Positions 1 through 11,039 of a stretch of 64,000 nucleotides of DNA are shown piece after piece. The stretch lies in contig JABAKD010000004.1 of the NCBI GenBank assembly GCA_012845835.1, positions 6,863,765 to 6,927,764 of the forward strand. Reading direction: 5' to 3'. This DNA comes from Undaria pinnatifida (taxonomy: Eukaryota > Sar > Phaeophyceae > Laminariales > Alariaceae). A model generated the notes under the pieces. The model was given only the letters and a program-made list of their open reading frames with translations, did no database searches and had not been told where the DNA came from. The position numbers and the translations under genes were made by a program. Each line of letters starts with the position of its first letter. Within the stretch, counting starts at the first letter, position 1.

Positions 1-47
1 CGAAAACAGGTATAAGGGGGAAAAGATATACCAGTATGTGCAACGAA

Positions 48-411
48 GATCAAGGCTACGGTATTGTAGTATCATGCACCCAATTTTCAATACTACCGGG
101 TATGAGGTATCATATCATATCATATCATATCATATCGTATCATATCATATCATATCATATCATGTATCATATCATATCAAATCATACTCGCGCGAGTGGC
201 TCTGTACCTCACCGACAAAAATACATTCGGCGATTTTTTTGGTTGCAGCGTAGATAACGATCCCTTTTTCGTATTAATATCGAAACAAATATGTTAAAAG
301 CAGCACGGCTGCGGCCGCAAGGAGCAGGGGGGTCACTCGCGCGAGTGTGACACCGAGCCACTAAAGAAAAAGTGTCCTGAAGAGCGTACCCCCCCTACTG
401 TAGCATTGGTC
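48..411 (+). mobile_element. Family A MITE with internal TATCA array
   Basis: The left end reads GATCAAGGCTACGGTA and the right end is the inverse, ending ...TAGCATTGGTC. It contains both family-A palindromes, CTCGCGCGAGTG (about 189-202) and TCACTCGCGCGAGTG (about 333-347). A pentanucleotide array sits before the first palindrome. No clean target duplication is visible. There is no coding capacity; the overlapping short ORFs are only repeat translations. Confidence 0.75.
107..185. repeat. (TATCA)n pentanucleotide microsatellite
   Basis: About 15 near-perfect TATCA units lie inside the 48-411 family-A MITE. They sit between the GGTATGAGG box and the first palindrome, the same position as in the other expanded copies at 6354-6602, 9058-9165 and about 56480-56585. 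Confidence 0.9.
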
Positions 412-926
412 GCTACGAAGGTACTTTATGTGAGCAACCCCATGTCTTACTTTGTAAGGCATAAATTCTAAGAAAAACGTGGTTTGTAAACAACAAAAAA
501 AGCAAAGTCCGGACGCTTTTATCATCAACACGCTTAAGAGCTTCGTCAACTTGAAAGAAAATCGGCCTAAACGTGCTTAGCCTATCATATCGTAGCACGC
601 GTTCAACGGAAATATATTTGGCGAAAAAGGGCTAGTCTTACCCGTATCGTGGCATCGAAAAGTACGGTGTAGCCCTCTTACCCAGCCGAAGGATGCCGCC
701 GAAGAAGCTCTTGCCACCTGAAGTAACTGGTTAACCCTCCGCAAGGCTCCTAGGCACGAGGTGCAGCCCTTGGTGTGTTGCTGCTCAGCGGGTATCAGCG
801 GGTGGGTAGGGGTCAGCACGACGACAATACAACAACGGCGATTCAGAAGGGGGCCGCGAACAGGAGGCCCTAACGGCTAGCTTAGTGACCTCAACAGGGG
901 TTTTGGTTATTCTTGAGCCTGCCCTG
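412..926. other. Unassigned; family-B end remnant only
   Basis: No gene is recognised. A family-B terminal sequence (CATATCGTAGCACGCGTT) is visible at about 586-603, so part of this stretch is probably decayed MITE. The short ORFs lack recognisable motifs. Confidence 0.5.
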
Positions 927-1260
927 TTAGAGAAGCTTTAACCCTTCTTCTTGGCCCTTATGAGATATTTTGTGGGTCGCTGCTGGGGCTCCACAAACGC
1001 AAAATGTAGGCTGCATCGATCTACTACGGCAGCAACCACGACGGGTTTCAATTCTGAGACACGCCGTGCACGCGGGCCACGCGAAGTCGTTGTAGCTGGC
1101 CATATCCTCCACCGTGAGCAAGGTACGTGCCAAGATTTTTTCAAGCACATCATTGCGCTGGGCAGATATGTAATCCAATCGCTTTTTCGTTCGATTAAAG
1201 CCCCTGACTCCCCGGAAATATTTCGAGCACAACTCGCGCAGCACGAGGCACTGCTAGCGA
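927..1260 (-). pseudogene. Possible LINE endonuclease C-terminal relic
   Basis: The minus strand is open for about 110 codons and contains LRELCSKYFRGVRGFNRTKK followed by RLDYISAQR. This resembles the C-terminal part of apurinic-like endonuclease domains of non-LTR retrotransposons, where an R-G-F-T-R box precedes a conserved R-L-D-Y-I/F strand. The SDH catalytic motif expected about 30 residues later is not intact (ASYNDFAW occupies the place). No start codon or reverse transcriptase follows. The plus strand is also open across most of this stretch (951-1319), so coding sense is not certain. It could be an exon of an unrelated gene. Family resemblance is by eye only. Confidence 0.4.
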
Positions 1261-2007
1261 GGCCAACCGCGACAGGTACGAGAACAAAAATGTCCACAGA
1301 GACCAAGGCCATATCGTAGGGAGAGCACCCTCATTTTTCCTGCAGTGAGTGGTGTATCCAACGTAATACCTCTCCCCGGCACAGCCTTTTTATGAGGTCT
1401 AATCCTTTCTATGGTGGTGTTACATTTTAATACTGCTCTTCTGCTATAGTGGCTCGCTGCAATATAAAGCAGGTAGCGCGTTTTTTCGATCAAACACACA
1501 TTTTCTGAAATTCGGAGCACCTCGTGACCCGATTTCGTCGGAATTTTTTGTTTTGTCTTGCAAATATTGTTCGTCTTATACCGTACCTAGGCCTTGAACG
1601 TATTGCGCTTTCAGTCCAAATCGACTGTCAAGTGCGGAGTTCATCAAGGGAGACAATCCTCTCAAACACCGACAGAAATACAATGTGCACCGCAAACCCT
1701 AGCATCTCCGTCACTGAGTACTGCGAAAGACGCCTGCTACGATGGAGGTATATAACTTTCCCGCAAACTGTTTCCTGAATGTTCTGGACACCGTAGCCCA
1801 AAGCCTCGTTGAAATATGTTTTTTCGTTGGCACCTTTTATTTTGTGCCTTTTAAACCTGGCCCATGACCTTTTTCAATGGTGTTTTGATATGATTTTACT
1901 GGAATCATTTTTGTTTTTTTCCTTGATAGAGATCAAGTGAGGAGCCCCAGAAAACATTTGGTCAACCTTTGTCTTAGCATGTGTCGGAAAATATCGCATA
2001 CTAATTT
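1261..2007. other. No gene recognised
   Basis: Mixed sequence with only short ORFs in all frames. No transposon ends, RNA genes or tandem repeats were recognised. Confidence 0.5.
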
Positions 2008-2257
2008 GAGTCATCCCACGGTAGGGGTTGCAGTTTTATGATTGCGCCAAAAAGTCCCTGGGCGATTGAGCTCCTCATGTGAGGAACTGCCGCTCAATGA
2101 CGTAATTTCACGAGTTCATGGACCAAGGGGCATAAAAGCTTGGTCGGGTTTTGTGAACGAATGCCTTCGACTTTTCTTTTTCGAGTGAGATATTGAGTTC
2201 CTCATGTATGTGAAAAGCTTAGGGACAGATGCTTCAACCGCTACCGTGGGATGGCTC
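2008..2257 (-). mobile_element. Family D MITE
   Basis: The left end is GAGTCATCCCACGGTAGGGG and the right end is its near inverse, ...CTACCGTGGGATGGCTC. The interior matches the 15320-15591 and 57392-57653 copies in reverse, including GAGCTCCTCATGTGAGGAACT and the stretch around GCTTGGTCGGGTTTTGTGAA. Flanking tetramers are ATTT and AATT, a possible decayed 4-bp duplication. Confidence 0.75.
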
Positions 2258-2439
2258 AATTAAAGTATTTTTTCCCCACCTTGAACCACCACCGTCACCG
2301 GAGCGCTACCATTCTTTGAACCGGATTGCCCAAACCTAGGTACACCACTGTGCGCAGGACAAGACTCTCGCGCGGACGGCTCTATTCCCCCCGCATAAAC
2401 CGACTTGCACAGATGTTGCCTAGATGTAGAGCGCAATAC

Positions 2440-2690
2440 GCAGCGCAATGTAAAAGTGGTGTTCGGTGTCTATGTCGTCCAACCGAAAGGCACAAAAGCT
2501 GGAGCAATACGGTAGACGTCTAACAACGCCTCACGGCGCTTCGCACTTGTCGCACGCTACATCTGACTAGTCGGTGAAAGCCCGACGTGTTCCGGCGCGG
2601 TGTTCGTCGAAATGCGAGGGTCTACGGTTGTACGACTACGATGCGGCTATATACATTATGCACGGAATGAGTACACCCCTCGACCACCAC
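2440..2690 (+). repeat. Dispersed repeat G, copy 1
   Basis: Shares a segment of about 150-250 bp with 39965-40195 and 55445-55705. Anchors are CTCACGGCGCTTC, CCCGACGTG, GCGAGGGTCTA and ATGAGTACACC in the same order and similar spacing. No inverted ends were recognised. Function is unknown. Confidence 0.6.
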
Positions 2691-2975
2691 CATGGAGTTC
2701 GGCGCATGCCGGTATAGAGGTAGAACGTCTACATGTTAAAGGCTCGTTGGAGGAGCCCTCTCTGGGATCACCCAAATACTGACGTCGAGAAGAATTGAAA
2801 GTGCAACCGGACGAACAACTTTGATATCGTGTCTCGCTTTCGCTTTGGCTAATTCAATGACTGTATCCACCTGCGTTTGTCCCAAGAAGACATAGGCTAT
2901 GCCCGATCCGATCATGTTACTCTATTTCCCTGTTTATACAACAAGAATGGCATTGAAAACAAGAATGTCAGTCGG

Positions 2976-3533
2976 GACCAAGGCTAGGGTATTGTAGTAT
3001 CATACTCTATCATACTCCCTTTTCACCACTGGAATGGTGTCAGTCGCACGAGTGACTCTGTACCTCATGGATGAACAGACTTTAGGCGATATGCTTAGTT
3101 TAGCTTAGCTAAACGTTCCGCTGCGGAGTGATGTCGCACAAACATAGCAGCAGCAAGGCTTAAGGCCGCCGCGAAGGAACGGGTGGGGTCCCTCTCTCGA
3201 GACGCATGCTACGATAGATGGGGCATTTTTCTTCGTATTAAATAGTTTCTGAATGACAGGGCTCCTTAACCCAAAATCTTCGGACAAAAAATGGAAATGC
3301 CATTTTGTTTTGCATGGGTCTCGTTGTGTACCAAGGCCCTTTCAATTTTCATCGGTTAGCAGTTTTTTTTTTCTCCAACAACAGTTTTCGGGAGAGGCCT
3401 TAAGCTAAAGCTCCAAAATTCGAGAGTCTCAGCCAAAAAGGGGTGCACCTCTGCCGTGGCACGCGTCTCGAGTGCGTCCGATCCACTTGAAAAACAGAAA
3501 CCCAAAAGTGACCCTGCTAGCGTCGCATTGATC
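2976..3533 (+). mobile_element. Family A MITE split by a family B MITE
   Basis: Left end GACCAAGGCTAGGGTA, right end GCGTCGCATTGATC. A 267-bp family-B element (3201-3467) interrupts its second palindrome. Removing that element and one TCGA copy restores a family-A arrangement. The outer flanks TCGG/TCTG are a probable decayed 4-bp duplication. Confidence 0.75.
3201..3467 (-). mobile_element. Family B MITE nested in family A
   Basis: Terminal inverted repeats are GACGCATGCTACGATAG at the left and ...GCCGTGGCACGCGTC at the right. It is flanked by exact TCGA duplications (3197-3200 and 3468-3471). The target TCGA lies in the host element's central palindrome. Confidence 0.88.
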
Positions 3534-3648
3534 TCTGTTAAGGATTCCTGTCATTCGGACAAAAATTGGACACAAATTTCCAACAACCCGTATCGTAGCA
3601 CGCGGCCTTGATCCACAACACAATGCCATGAATATATTGGTAAAGTAC

Positions 3649-3760
3649 CTCGTAGATGTCAAACAGCTCATCTCGATTGCGTTGACGAGGCGGCATCCCG
3701 CCGTCGCAGCCTTCGCCCCAAGACGGACCGTCCGGGGCGTATGTCGCGATCCATCTTCTC
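3649..3760 (-). CDS. PaO-like oxygenase, exon near the C-terminus
   Basis: This 112-bp minus-strand exon is one base plus 37 codons. It follows a gcag acceptor and ends GAG|GTACTT. It encodes RRWIATYAPDGPSW, then GGMPPRQRNRDELFDIYE. PaO-family proteins have near the C-terminus an aromatic W segment, a PP...R-x-E-L-x-D-x-Y/E stretch and then a CxxC tail, and this exon fits that region up to just before the tail. The preceding exon must end with two spare bases, which the 13322 exon does not supply, so one or more exons are probably missing between them. The downstream CxxC exon was not found. Assignment to the same gene rests on strand, order and motif. Confidence 0.65.
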
Positions 3761-4687
3761 CTGCGGTCACCACGACGCAAAATGGGCATGTATGTCGGGA
3801 ACTACGCATTACTCGCGACATGGTTTGAGCTCTTGACAGGTCGTTTATAGGCAAAATGGAATAGATCTGCCTATTCAGCACTATGTTGCGGCGTAGCTAC
3901 GTTCTCTACAACAGCGGCTTACCTATTGGATACTGTGACCTGGTGGATACTGTGTAATAGAAAATGTACATATCGGGTATCAGTGTCGTGACCGAACTCG
4001 TTCGGTCTCGCGTTGTTTTAATGCGCTCCAGCTCGTGCATGCTGCGATAGAGGTGAGCCATTTTGTTTCTAAGGCCCCTTCACTGGAGTAGCTTCAAATC
4101 TCAAAAACAAACAAACGATTCGGGAGGAATACGTATACTAGACTAAACGTTTTACCCGCGATGAACACATTCCATGGCCTAGCTATACAAACGCAGAATA
4201 CAGTGCAAACAATAACTCAAATCCCGAGGATTTTGGGCTAAGGAGCCCGGTCATTCCGAAACTATTTTGGGTTGCTCTATATATATCAGTTTTGTGTGGG
4301 TGATGGTATAGTCTAGAGCTTCGCAAGAGAGGAGCGCTCCGGGGAAAAGAAAGGGTGCCCATATCTCGTTCGGTAATGTTTTTCATCAAGCCTCTACAAC
4401 AGGCCAAAGCATTGCTTGTCAGGTTACGTTTTGGTTTTTTATTTGTCCCGAACTCGGCGGATGGGTGGGGTGTGTAAGGGCCCTTGCATGGTTAGTCTCA
4501 GACCGATTTCCATGGGGCCCTACTGCCACATGCGTTGCGAGTACGGGGTGTTGGATTGGGGGGAGGGGGAGTGCTCGTTATCGTGCATGTCCGCAGTCTT
4601 CAGACCATAGGCCTTTGCAAGCCTTCAATACCGGGACGGAGAACGATGGCTTTTCACTAAGCAAGTAGACATGTTTGTTGAACTAAT
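3761..4687. other. Intronic or flanking DNA with family B scraps
   Basis: No gene recognised. A decayed B-like end (GCATGCTGCGATAGAGGTG) lies at about 4039, and a B-like interior (GATTTTGGGCTAAGGAGCCC) at about 4220-4240. Confidence 0.5.
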
Positions 4688-4954
4688 GATCAAGGCTACG
4701 GTAGGGGGGGTACCCACATTTTCACTGGTGTGCTTCCGCCACTCGCACGAGTAGCTCTGTACCCCACGGATAAAACTTTCTAGGCACTTGTTTTGGCGCA
4801 GCTTAGATCACCTTTGCCTTGCGGATTGATTTCGTCAATGCAAACATGAAGAAAACGTAAGATCGCATAGTAACAAAGGGGTTACTCGCGCGAGTGACCC
4901 CCATTCACTGAAATAAAAGGCCGAAAAGGAGACCCCCCTACCGTAGCCTGGGTC
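4688..4954 (+). mobile_element. Family A MITE, intact
   Basis: Left end GATCAAGGCTACGGTAGG, right end CCTACCGTAGCCTGGGTC. It is flanked by exact TAAT duplications (4684-4687 and 4955-4958). Two palindromes, CACTCGCACGAGTAG and TTACTCGCGCGAGTGA, are inside. It closely resembles 38093-38361 and 59726-59994, suggesting a recent subfamily. Confidence 0.92.
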
Positions 4955-5809
4955 TAATCACGAAGCACCGTGAGGTGTTTTCCTGGCAGCATGAAGGGCG
5001 ACCTGCATCCTACTGAGAATCGGAGGTTGCAGTGAAACGCGCATCTTGAAAGTATTATTCTACCCCGCGGACATGTCGACAAACGTGCGTGAACTCAGCG
5101 ACAACTCTCTATTCCCGCCACACCGTCCTAAACGAGGCTTAAATGGAATCAGAAATATGTATCCTTCGATTTTATTCTACGTACCTGCCATCACTTGCGC
5201 AGCACGCCCCGCTTCTTCGGCGGTAAACGACGCACGGGTCCACGATGAGGTACTTTTGTTTTGCAAAGTGTTTTGGCTTGATGGGGCTCTTCAACTGATC
5301 GACCTATCTACACTACCCACTATCTCTGACATTTACTCGTTTTAATCTTAGCCCACATGGCGATTTGCAGTGGTTCGAAAATGGCGCTTCTCCTTCATGA
5401 GCTACTGATAGCTAATGATACACAGTTCATGCCACCCCAGCGATCGGCTCCCTGTCTATCTGAAACACGAGCTTTGCATCACATTTACTCAGTGGCATAG
5501 CACGCTATTCCATTGCCGTGATTCTCTAGCAGCTCCAAAAACACGGAGCACAGAATGGAATGGCCACTCAGGTTAGTGCCCCTGGGGGGCGGGCGGTGAA
5601 ATAAAAGATAGTTTAAATGTGTGACCCGTCCTGCCGGAGCCGTGGCGAGCTCTTCTACTCGGTCAACCGTCACTAACATTTGGTGTGCATTCCGAGCGTA
5701 GCACACGCAGCTGAGGTAACATGGTACCAAGGCAACGCTTAGTTTCAGGGTCATCTTTAAACGGTCCAAACAAAAGCCTTTAGGAAACCGATGCACCTAT
5801 CGGCACAAA
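4955..5809. other. No gene recognised
   Basis: Short ORFs without known motifs; no clear MITE ends or tandem repeats. Confidence 0.5.
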
Positions 5810-5904
5810 GTCGAACCACACGATGGGGGGGCGTACCCCTAGCTTCACTGGGCCGGGTTTTTACCACTCGCACGAGTAACCCCGTACCTCACGTGGACAA
5901 ATAG

Positions 5905-6152
5905 GACGCGTGCTACGATAGAATTGTGCAGCACATATTTTCTGAGGTTCCTCGATTTAGGGGCTTAAGAACTCTCGCCCAGAAACTGATTTGGGGAAAA
6001 ATAAGTCTGCTACCCCGGCTGAAAAATTCCATGGCTTAGGTACACGACGACAATCGTGCAAACAAATGACCTAGCTTGCCGACGATTTTGGGTTACAATA
6101 TAAGAACATATTTCAGACGAAAAGTGCTCTGCCTCTATGGTAGCACTTGCCA
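5905..6152 (+). mobile_element. Family B MITE nested in family A
   Basis: Left end GACGCGTGCTACGATAG, right end TATGGTAGCACTTGCC. Flanking tetramers are ATAG/ATAT (3 of 4 match). The interior has the family-B signature TTCCTCGATTTAGG, CATGGCTTAGGTACAC and CCGACGATTTTGGGTTA. Confidence 0.82.
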
Positions 6153-6292
6153 TATCAGTTGTCATGTCATTTTGGTGATTCCTTCGACGCATAGGTTACC
6201 AACCCATTCATTGCAAATTAACACACATCGCCAAATCTGTGAAGGAACAAGGGAGTCACTTGCGCGAACGATCCCGGGATACACTGAAAGAA

Positions 6293-6833
6293 AATCAAGG
6301 CTACGGTATTATTGTAGTATCGTAACCCCAATTTTCACTACCGGGTCTGAGGTATGATATGATATGATATGATATGATATCATATCATATCATACCATAT
6401 CATATCATATCATATCATATCATATCATATCATATCATATCACATCATATCATATCATATCATATCATATCATATCATATCATATCATATCATATCATAT
6501 CATATCATATCATATCATACCATATCATACCATATCATATCATATCATATCATATCATATCATATCATATCATATCATATCAAATCATATCATATCATAT
6601 CGTACCATACTCGCACGGGTGACTCTGTACCTCAATGACGAAACGACTTTACACGATATTCTTGGCGTAGCGCAGCTAACTATCCGTTTTCGATTCATTA
6701 TCGAGTATGTTACACAGCACGCAAGCCTGTGACCGCAAGGAAGGGGAGAGTCACTCGCACGAGTAACACCGAGCCGCTGAAAAACAGAGTGCCCAAAAGG
6801 GGGTAATCCACCCCCTCTAACGTAGCATTGATC
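6293..6833 (+). mobile_element. Family A MITE with long TATCA array
   Basis: Left end AATCAAGGCTACGGTA (first G lost), right end TAACGTAGCATTGATC. Exact AGAA duplications flank it (6289-6292 and 6834-6837). About half of its 541 bp is the internal pentanucleotide array. Confidence 0.88.
6354..6602. repeat. TATGA/TATCA pentanucleotide microsatellite
   Basis: About 50 pentanucleotide units. It starts as (TATGA)n and switches at about 6380 to (TATCA)n, its reverse complement, so the array is an inverted repeat around that point. It lies directly before the element's first palindrome. Confidence 0.92.
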
Positions 6834-6880
6834 AGAAGAAGACCGCAAAAGTTACCCCCCCCTACACCGCAGCCTCGACT

Positions 6881-7589
6881 TGCTCCCATTTCACGACGAG
6901 CACCATGTCGCAGCGTACCGTGTTCTGTTTCTTCGTTTAGCTTGCGGTACGTCAGTCGAAAATGTTTTGAAAGTTCGCTTACTTATGGTGGACGATTAGA
7001 GACAAGATCACCCGCGTGTCCTGAATAACCCGACTGAAGAAAGATGTAGGCATCCCTACTACACTTTTACCGCAGTCTTTCGCAATTCAGATGGCCCGTA
7101 AGGCCGAAACACGTTACCCGAACAGTGATTTTAGGCCTGTCGAAGCGCTCATCATGACACATTTTCCTTTGTACTCACATGGAAAGTATCCCCTTGTCGG
7201 CCCCGGTGGGTGTGAACACCGCTCTTGTGTAGTTAGAGCTGCTGTACCCAGCGGAGGCTAAGATTTTTTCCTGCCAAGCGCCGTGCAAACAACAAACTAG
7301 TTTCGTGAACGACAAACGGGGAGCGGTGGGGTCGGATCGTTCCTGCAGCAGTATTCGTAGCGGTTGGAAGCCCGGTTACACCGAACAGGGTGGTCATGGT
7401 TGTTTAGACGCTGTTTCTTCTATATCGGGAATCTGTGTGTGTGTTTGGGCGTCGGCCAGGCCCACCTACGACGCGTGCGGCATCAGCTACGAAAAATAGC
7501 ACTTTTCGGCCTTGAGAATTTTCTTCTGACTTGACGAGGCTCTTAACCTGTTAGTAAAACCGTGAGAGTGTAACATATCTGCACATGGT
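6881..7589. other. No gene recognised
   Basis: No motif-bearing ORF, transposon end or repeat was recognised. Confidence 0.45.
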
Positions 7590-7943
7590 ACGGTAGCGGT
7601 GCATTTTTTTTTTTTTCTGAGATTCCCGACTTGGGAAAGTTGATTCTTCGAGCACAAAACGTGATTTTGATGAAAATCATGTGCATGTTCCGATAAAATG
7701 AACGCATCTGGCCGAGAAAAAAGAATGAATAACGATTACAAAACAAGAAGCGATATTTAGACGCCATTTTGATGAAAATCATGTGCATATTCCGATCAAT
7801 GATCGCATCTGGCCAAGGAAAAAAAGCGAAAAAACTATGAAACAAGAAGCGTTATGTAGACGATCTTGGGCTAAGGAACCCCCACCCCCCCGCCCCTCCG
7901 AAAACGGTTTTTCCAACAAACCTACCTTTACGGTAGCACGCGT
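7590..7943 (+). mobile_element. Family B MITE enlarged by an internal duplication
   Basis: The left part (GGTAGCGGTGCATTTT, then GAGATTCCCGACTTGGGA) and the right end (TACGGTAGCACGCGTC) are family B. The middle contains two roughly 100-bp direct copies, making the element about 100 bp longer than usual. The left TIR is partly decayed. Confidence 0.6.
7664..7862. repeat. Tandem duplication of about 105 bp
   Basis: TTTGATGAAAATCATGTGCA starts at about 7666 and again at about 7770. The following text (CGATC/AAAATGA...CGCATCTGGCC, AAACAAGAAGCG) is shared with small changes. Confidence 0.8.
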
Positions 7944-8006
7944 CTGTGCTCAAAGAAGGCTTGATAGGTGAGGTATTTGATAGAGCTCCTGAAGTCACCA
8001 CCCTCA

Positions 8007-8250
8007 GTTGCGTGCTACGCTAAGGGTGCACCACTTTTTTTTCTGAGGTTTCTAAACTTGGGAGCTCAGGACCTTTCCTGAAAAACTGTTTTTTCGACAA
8101 AGATCAAAGCTGTTACCGGATGAAAAGTCCCATGGCGTAGGTACACACGCAAAAAAATGGCGTGTTTTTCCCGACAATTTGGGGTTAAGGGGCGCCGTCA
8201 TTCACAAAAAAATTCAGGCAAAAAGTGCTATCTCTATCGTAGCACGCGTC
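8007..8250 (+). mobile_element. Family B MITE
   Basis: Left end GTTGCGTGCTACGCTAAG, right end CTATCGTAGCACGCGTC. Flanks CTCA/CTCC match at 3 of 4 bases. The interior has TTACCGGATGAAAAGTCCCA and the GGTTAAGGGGC box. Confidence 0.8.
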
Positions 8251-8631
8251 CTCCTACGAGGCGAAAAGAAATAGAGACAGTGCACATCTACCGTGCGTAG
8301 CATGCGTTTTGCGATCAAAGAAGTCCAACATATGCCCTGGGTCGGTTGGAACTTACCACGCAGAAAATTCCCATTGCAAGAATCCTGGATAATAACGTTC
8401 TCGTTGATGGCGGGATTGATTTGGCCATTCGTGCGCGGGAAACCCGAGAAGCGAAGCGTGCTATGATAGAGGCATCTGTAGTATCACATGGCACTCTAGT
8501 TTTTCCCGACGAATCTTTTTTCTGAAATACGGGACTGTTTGACCCAAACAGAAACCCTCGAAATCTCATCATTGTGTCGGGCCAGCTACACTTTTCTCGC
8601 GTACCCCTAGAATATATGGATATGAGTATTC

Positions 8632-8860
8632 GACGCGTGCTACGATAGAGGTGAACCACCTTTTTTTCTGAGATGTTCCTCGATTTGGGAGCTCTCCCGA
8701 AACCGGTTTCAAGGAGAGAACCAAAACTGCTACCAGATGGAAAAATCTAATAATGGCCTATTAAAAGGTACACAACGAGAATCATGCGAAAAAACAAAAC
8801 GGTCTATTTCCGACGATTTTTGGTTAAGGAGCCCCGTCATTCTGAAACCATTTCTGGGCG
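8632..8860 (+). mobile_element. Family B MITE, right end missing
   Basis: A complete left end, GACGCGTGCTACGATAGAGG, and interior run to GGTTAAGGAGCCCCGTCATT. The sequence then passes directly into reverse-oriented family-A DNA at about 8861. A second B scrap (GCGTGCTATGATAGAGG) lies just upstream at about 8457. Confidence 0.75.
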
Positions 8861-9358
8861 TGAGTCCCATATTGGGTCCTTTAGCTCGCAGTGTCTTGGG
8901 GTCACTCGCGCGAGCGACCCCCCTTTTCCCTGAGGTCATAGGCTTTCGTGCTGTTTTAATGTTTCGATATGAATCCTCATTGGGATGGTTATCTACTTTG
9001 CGCCAAACTAATCACCTAACGTGTCTTGGACGGTGAGGTACAGAGTCACTCGTGCGAATATGGTATGATATGATATGATATGATATTATATGATATGATA
9101 TGATATGACATTATATGACATTATATGATATGATATCACATGATATGGTATGATATGATATCTCAGACCAGGTAGTGAGAAAGGAGGGAGTACCCCCTAC
9201 CAAAGCTCTCTGTATGAATCCCCAATGTGATGGCTAGCTACGACGCGACACACAGATCACCTAACGAGTTTTTGCCAGAGAGTTATGGAGTCACTCGCGC
9301 GACTGGTCAACAGCCGGTAGTCAAAATTGGTGGTACCCCCGCTGCCGCAGCCTTGATG
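8861..9358 (-). mobile_element. Two abutting family A MITE copies
   Basis: The first copy (to about 9214) has the GGTCACTCGCGCGAGCGACC palindrome, a TATGA array at 9058-9165 and a decayed right end CCCCCTACCAAAGC. Then a second right half repeats TATGAATCC, GGATGGCTAGCTACGACG, palindrome and GCCGCAGCCTTGATG. Left ends of both are lost or decayed. Confidence 0.65.
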
Positions 9359-10689
9359 AAATGTGCTGCCCTTATCGTGGCATGCGTATTTTGGGCTTCC
9401 ATGGCACTCAAACGTTTTTTTCTGAGGTGAACAATAATGCGTTGATTGGGGTATAGAGCCCCGCAACGACGAGGAACCTCTGGAAAAAATGACATGCCTC
9501 TCTGACGCAACATCCTTTCAGGTGGCCACGGGGAACACGTCGTCTCGACCCCGCCTTTTCCTTTGAAATGAAAGACTCCTGTGTACTCTGACAAAGGTCA
9601 CACACGGTTTGGTCAACAATTGTTCGGCAGGAAAATGACCCCCCCCCCCCCCCCCCCCCCGCTGAGAAGCTGCCCCGTACACATCGTTGGAATCAGACCG
9701 GTTGTGGCTATGGAATAATGGCTCATCCGTTATCGTGTTGCATACTTAGCTCGTGGGGCCCCTCATCGGGTTGCACTTCCAACTTTCGCTCAATCACGTC
9801 AACGTTGGTAGCTAAGAGCGTTCGATAATCAACCGTAACCCTCTATCAACGGCAACGTGCATCTGAAGCCGCGACGACGCTGCTGCTTTCTTCCTTCGAG
9901 TGGGAGAGGTCGAACGGCCCATGTCCAAACACGCGCGACTAAGCCGTGGGCTGGAGAGAAGGGGTGAGATGGTTCTGTCACCCCCCACCCCCCCCCTTCC
10001 CCCGATGAACGCTACGGCAGGCTATACCCATTTTTTCCGTGAATCCTCACTTGAGTGAGCTCTACATATCTCACATACTGCCTAACGCCAGGCTAAACGT
10101 TTTGTGTCAGTGCGGTCCGATGAACCATCGCATGTCCTAGGTACGTAACGAAGGGCGGTGCAGCCACAGCGACGATGTTGGACGCGTGCCTACGATGGGG
10201 AAGGCACTTTGGGGTCTACCGATCGACCAGCTACCACACCGAAGACACCACCCAATCAACGTCTTGAGAAAAACACCTATTCGTGCTTCTAATCTTGTAG
10301 TTGTACACCCGGCCTACGAGTCATCCTGCGGTAGCGAGATGCAGCAGCAGAAGGTGCCACGGAGGCTCCTGACACGAGGTATGAGCTCACTTTCTCGCCC
10401 CCGAAACACGCCTTCGGTCTCGAACGCATTCACGAGTTTGCGCTACCCGACAAGACTTCAACAGCCTAATCCTAAGAGAATATATGCCTTGTAAAATTAT
10501 CGAACAAGTCTAACAGGTAGCTCGCTTCACATCAGAAGCCCAACCGGCCAGAAGCCCTTTGCACCAAAACGGTCAACCGCTGCTGGGGGGTGACTCCTGT
10601 GTGCTTGCTCATCGGGGGGGTGGGGGGGGGAGTTGGGGGAGAACGGTAATCGATCGAATCCGAAGGTCCAAAGAGGAACTAATCCTACC
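9359..10689. other. No gene recognised; contains a C20 run
   Basis: A run of C lies at 9641-9660. A B-type end (GACGCGTGCCTACGATGG) is at 10181 without a partner. The plus-strand ORF at 10186-10494 has no recognisable motif. Confidence 0.45.
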
Positions 10690-10956
10690 GACACATGCTA
10701 CGATTTAGTGGTATATCGTTTTTTTTCAGAAATGGTTTCTGAATGACGGGGCTCACGCTTAACCCACAATCGTCCGGAACTAGACTGTTGTTTTCGCATG
10801 ATTCTCGATATGTACCTAGGCCATTGGATTTTGCACACCCGGAAGCTGTTTAAGCTCTCTCCAAACCGGTTTTGGGAGAGGTCTCAAGCTCCCAAGTTGA
10901 GGAGAGTATCTCGGAAAAAACAAAATTGGTGCTACACCTCTATCGCAGCACGAGTC
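10690..10956 (-). mobile_element. Family B MITE
   Basis: Ends GACACATGCTACGATTTAG and CTCTATCGCAGCACGAGTC. Flanks TACC/ATCC are not a clean duplication. The interior has GAATGACGGGGCTC, TACCTAGGCCATTGG and TTTTGGGAGAGGTCTCAAGC. Confidence 0.8.
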
Positions 10957-11039
10957 ATCCCAAAAGGTAGCCATTGTGCTTTTTTCAACCGAAGCGTTTC
11001 TGGTCGGTTGGGCTGCTGAAATAAGGGACTACCGGTACC

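Larger units (their letters stand above)
5810..6880 (+). mobile_element. Family A MITE carrying two nested insertions
   Basis: The outer family-A ends are decayed (about 5810 and CCGCAGCCTCGACT at 6880). The body is interrupted twice: by a family-B element at 5905-6152 and by a microsatellite-bearing family-A element at 6293-6833. With both removed, the order palindrome, GTACCTCACG, TAGGTTACCAACCCATTC, second palindrome, right end matches other family-A copies. Confidence 0.7.

Noticed and set aside
36-257. ORFs reading ISYHIISYHII repeats (also 6374-6622)
   Set aside because: Pure translation of the TATCA microsatellite inside family-A MITEs.
3766-3870. Minus-strand SSRHTCPFC as the CxxC tail of the oxygenase
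   Set aside because: It lies upstream of the GGMPPRQRNRDELFDIYE exon, so the order is wrong for the family tail.
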